A stretch of 6,411 bases of DNA. Source: Deltaproteobacteria bacterium. GTDB lineage: Bacteria > Desulfobacterota > DSM-4660 > Desulfatiglandales > HGW-15. The notes below the pieces were generated by a model. It made no database searches. It had not been told where the DNA came from and saw only the letters and a list, made by a program, of their open reading frames with translations. The DNA lies in NCBI GenBank assembly GCA_020342025.1, contig CP070840.1:407738-414148 (forward strand), in the 5' to 3' direction. Of the stretch, positions 5,431 through 6,411 are shown in pieces. Made by a program: the position numbers and the translations under genes. Within the stretch, counting starts at the first letter, position 1. Each line of letters opens with the position of its first letter.

Positions 5431-6411
5431 TCAATCCGCTTTGGTTTCAGGACTGGCCCCTGAATGGGCCATTACCGTATCCTGGATGTCAGCTTGTGTT
5501 GGAGAAGTATGTCCCTTTTTCCTCGTGAAATAATTCCACGCGCACATGACCACAGCAAGGGGGATCCCTATGTAATCGCTTGTGAGGCCCGGAAAAATGG
5601 AAGCAATCCCTCCACCACCCATAAGAATTCGCTCTATAGGCGTCATACCTCTGAAGAGAAAACCCATGGTGGCACCCGATAGCGCTATCACCCCGATCAG
5701 CGCCGTTATACAGGCTCGCACCACTTCGGCGGTGGATCCAACCAAAAGCAAGGCAGGGTTGTAGACAAACATGAAGGGTATAATGTAGGCCACGATCCCG
5801 AGGCGCATGGCCGTAAAGCAGACCCGCCACGGCCCGGTTTGGGCAATCCCGGACGCCGCATAGGCAGCCAGCGCCACCGGTGGACTGATCATGGACAAGC
5901 AGGCAAAATACATGGCGAACATATGGGCAGAGAGCGGGGCGACTTTCAGCACGTAGAGGGCCGGGACCGCCAGGGTCGAGACGGTGATATAATCCGCCGT
6001 GGTAGCCATCCCCATGCCTAGAATGATCGCACACATGGCGACGAGTATCAGAGCAAAAAGAAGATGACCGCCGGAGAATGCGTTGATGATGCTCGAGAAT
6101 CGGAGACCGAAACCCGAGAGGGTAATCACACCCACAATAATCCCTGCACAGATACAGGCAACAGCCACGGTCAGGGCCATCTTGGCACCCTGATCCAGCG
6201 TCTTTCCAAGGCCAACGAGCGCCGAAATCACCCCTCTTATCGCCGTGTGCAACACATCTCTGGGACCCCCGTTGGAGGCCGCCCTGACGTTTGAATAGAA
6301 CGCCAGGCTCTTTGGATCCAGCAGATAAACAACCAGCGTGGATAGGGTCGCCATAAGCGCCGCTTTTGTGACCGTGTAGTCCAGGGCAAGAAAGGAGATC
6401 AGGATCACAAC
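5431..6411 (-). CDS. TRAP transporter fused permease, C-terminal part (5' partial)
   Basis: The C-terminal 326 residues of an inner-membrane TRAP transporter permease, probably the 4TM/12TM fused type (DctQ-DctM fusion). TRAP systems import organic acids and similar solutes by sodium or proton gradients with a periplasmic binding protein. The frame is open to the window edge, so the GTG at 6408 is not a real start. The diagnostic stretch is ILGMGMATTADYITVSTLAV, followed by VPALYVLKVAPLSAHMFAMY and then FACLSMISPPVALAAYAASG, which matches the conserved DctM-type transport region. About eight hydrophobic segments can be seen, then a hydrophilic tail (TRKKGHTSPTQADIQD onward). The fused form usually has 600 to 700 residues, so about half is missing. 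No TRAP binding-protein gene is in the window. The decarboxylase gene lies downstream on the same strand with a 141-base gap that carries repeats, so joint transcription is possible but not certain. Confidence 0.88.
   Translation of the reverse strand, partial: VVILISFLALDYTVTKAALMATLSTLVVYLLDPKSLAFYSNVRAASNGGPRDVLHTAIRGVISALVGLGKTLDQGAKMALTVAVACICAGIIVGVITLSGFGLRFSSIINAFSGGHLLFALILVAMCAIILGMGMATTADYITVSTLAVPALYVLKVAPLSAHMFAMYFACLSMISPPVALAAYAASGIAQTGPWRVCFTAMRLGIVAYIIPFMFVYNPALLLVGSTAEVVRACITALIGVIALSGATMGFLFRGMTPIERILMGGGGIASIFPGLTSDYIGIPLAVVMCAWNYFTRKKGHTSPTQADIQDTVMAHSGASPETKAD

Noticed and set aside
5489..6034. 181-residue minus-strand open frame inside the TRAP permease gene
   Set aside because: It is an out-of-frame shadow of the permease, which has a clear family match. 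Its Cys-, His- and Arg-rich translation is typical of a false frame.

Overview
The window comes from an anaerobic bacterium. A member of the Desulfobacterota (former Deltaproteobacteria), of the kind that breaks down aromatic or other organic acids, fits best. This is an inference from four things: a selenocysteine-decoding signal, glutaconate-type CoA-transferase genes, a UbiD-type decarboxylase, and intergenic repeats of a style common in those genomes. No marker gene fixes the lineage.

Layout. Positions 1-501 (+) hold the C-terminal two thirds of a LivF-type ATPase from a branched-chain amino acid (HAAT) ABC transporter, cut by the window edge. Positions 660-1835 (+) hold the periplasmic substrate-binding protein of the same transporter type. 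Its frame contains a TGA at 990-992 and then continues intact for 280 codons. A hairpin starting 11 bases after the TGA (1004-1020, loop GGTCA, 17 bases from TGA to loop) has the form and spacing of a bacterial SECIS element. I therefore read the gene as one selenoprotein of 391 residues with Sec at position 111, not as a pseudogene. Positions 1836-2134 hold no gene but contain two hairpins and two repeat fragments. Positions 2135-3088 and 3081-3863 (+) encode the two subunits of a class I CoA-transferase, overlapping by 8 bases. On the minus strand, convergent with these, are a UbiD-family decarboxylase (5289-3925) and, upstream of it, the C-terminal half of a fused TRAP transporter permease (6411-5431, cut by the window edge).

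How the genes may work together. Two uptake systems for small organic acids or related solutes (ABC and TRAP) flank a CoA-transferase that would activate an acid to its CoA thioester and a prenyl-FMN-dependent (de)carboxylase. This looks like a catabolic locus for organic acids, but the substrate cannot be read from the sequence. The strongest novelty is the selenocysteine in the binding protein. It sits in a predicted ligand-binding loop, and cysteines occur in four further predicted ligand loops, while the acidic residue that holds the amino group in leucine-binding homologues appears to be missing.
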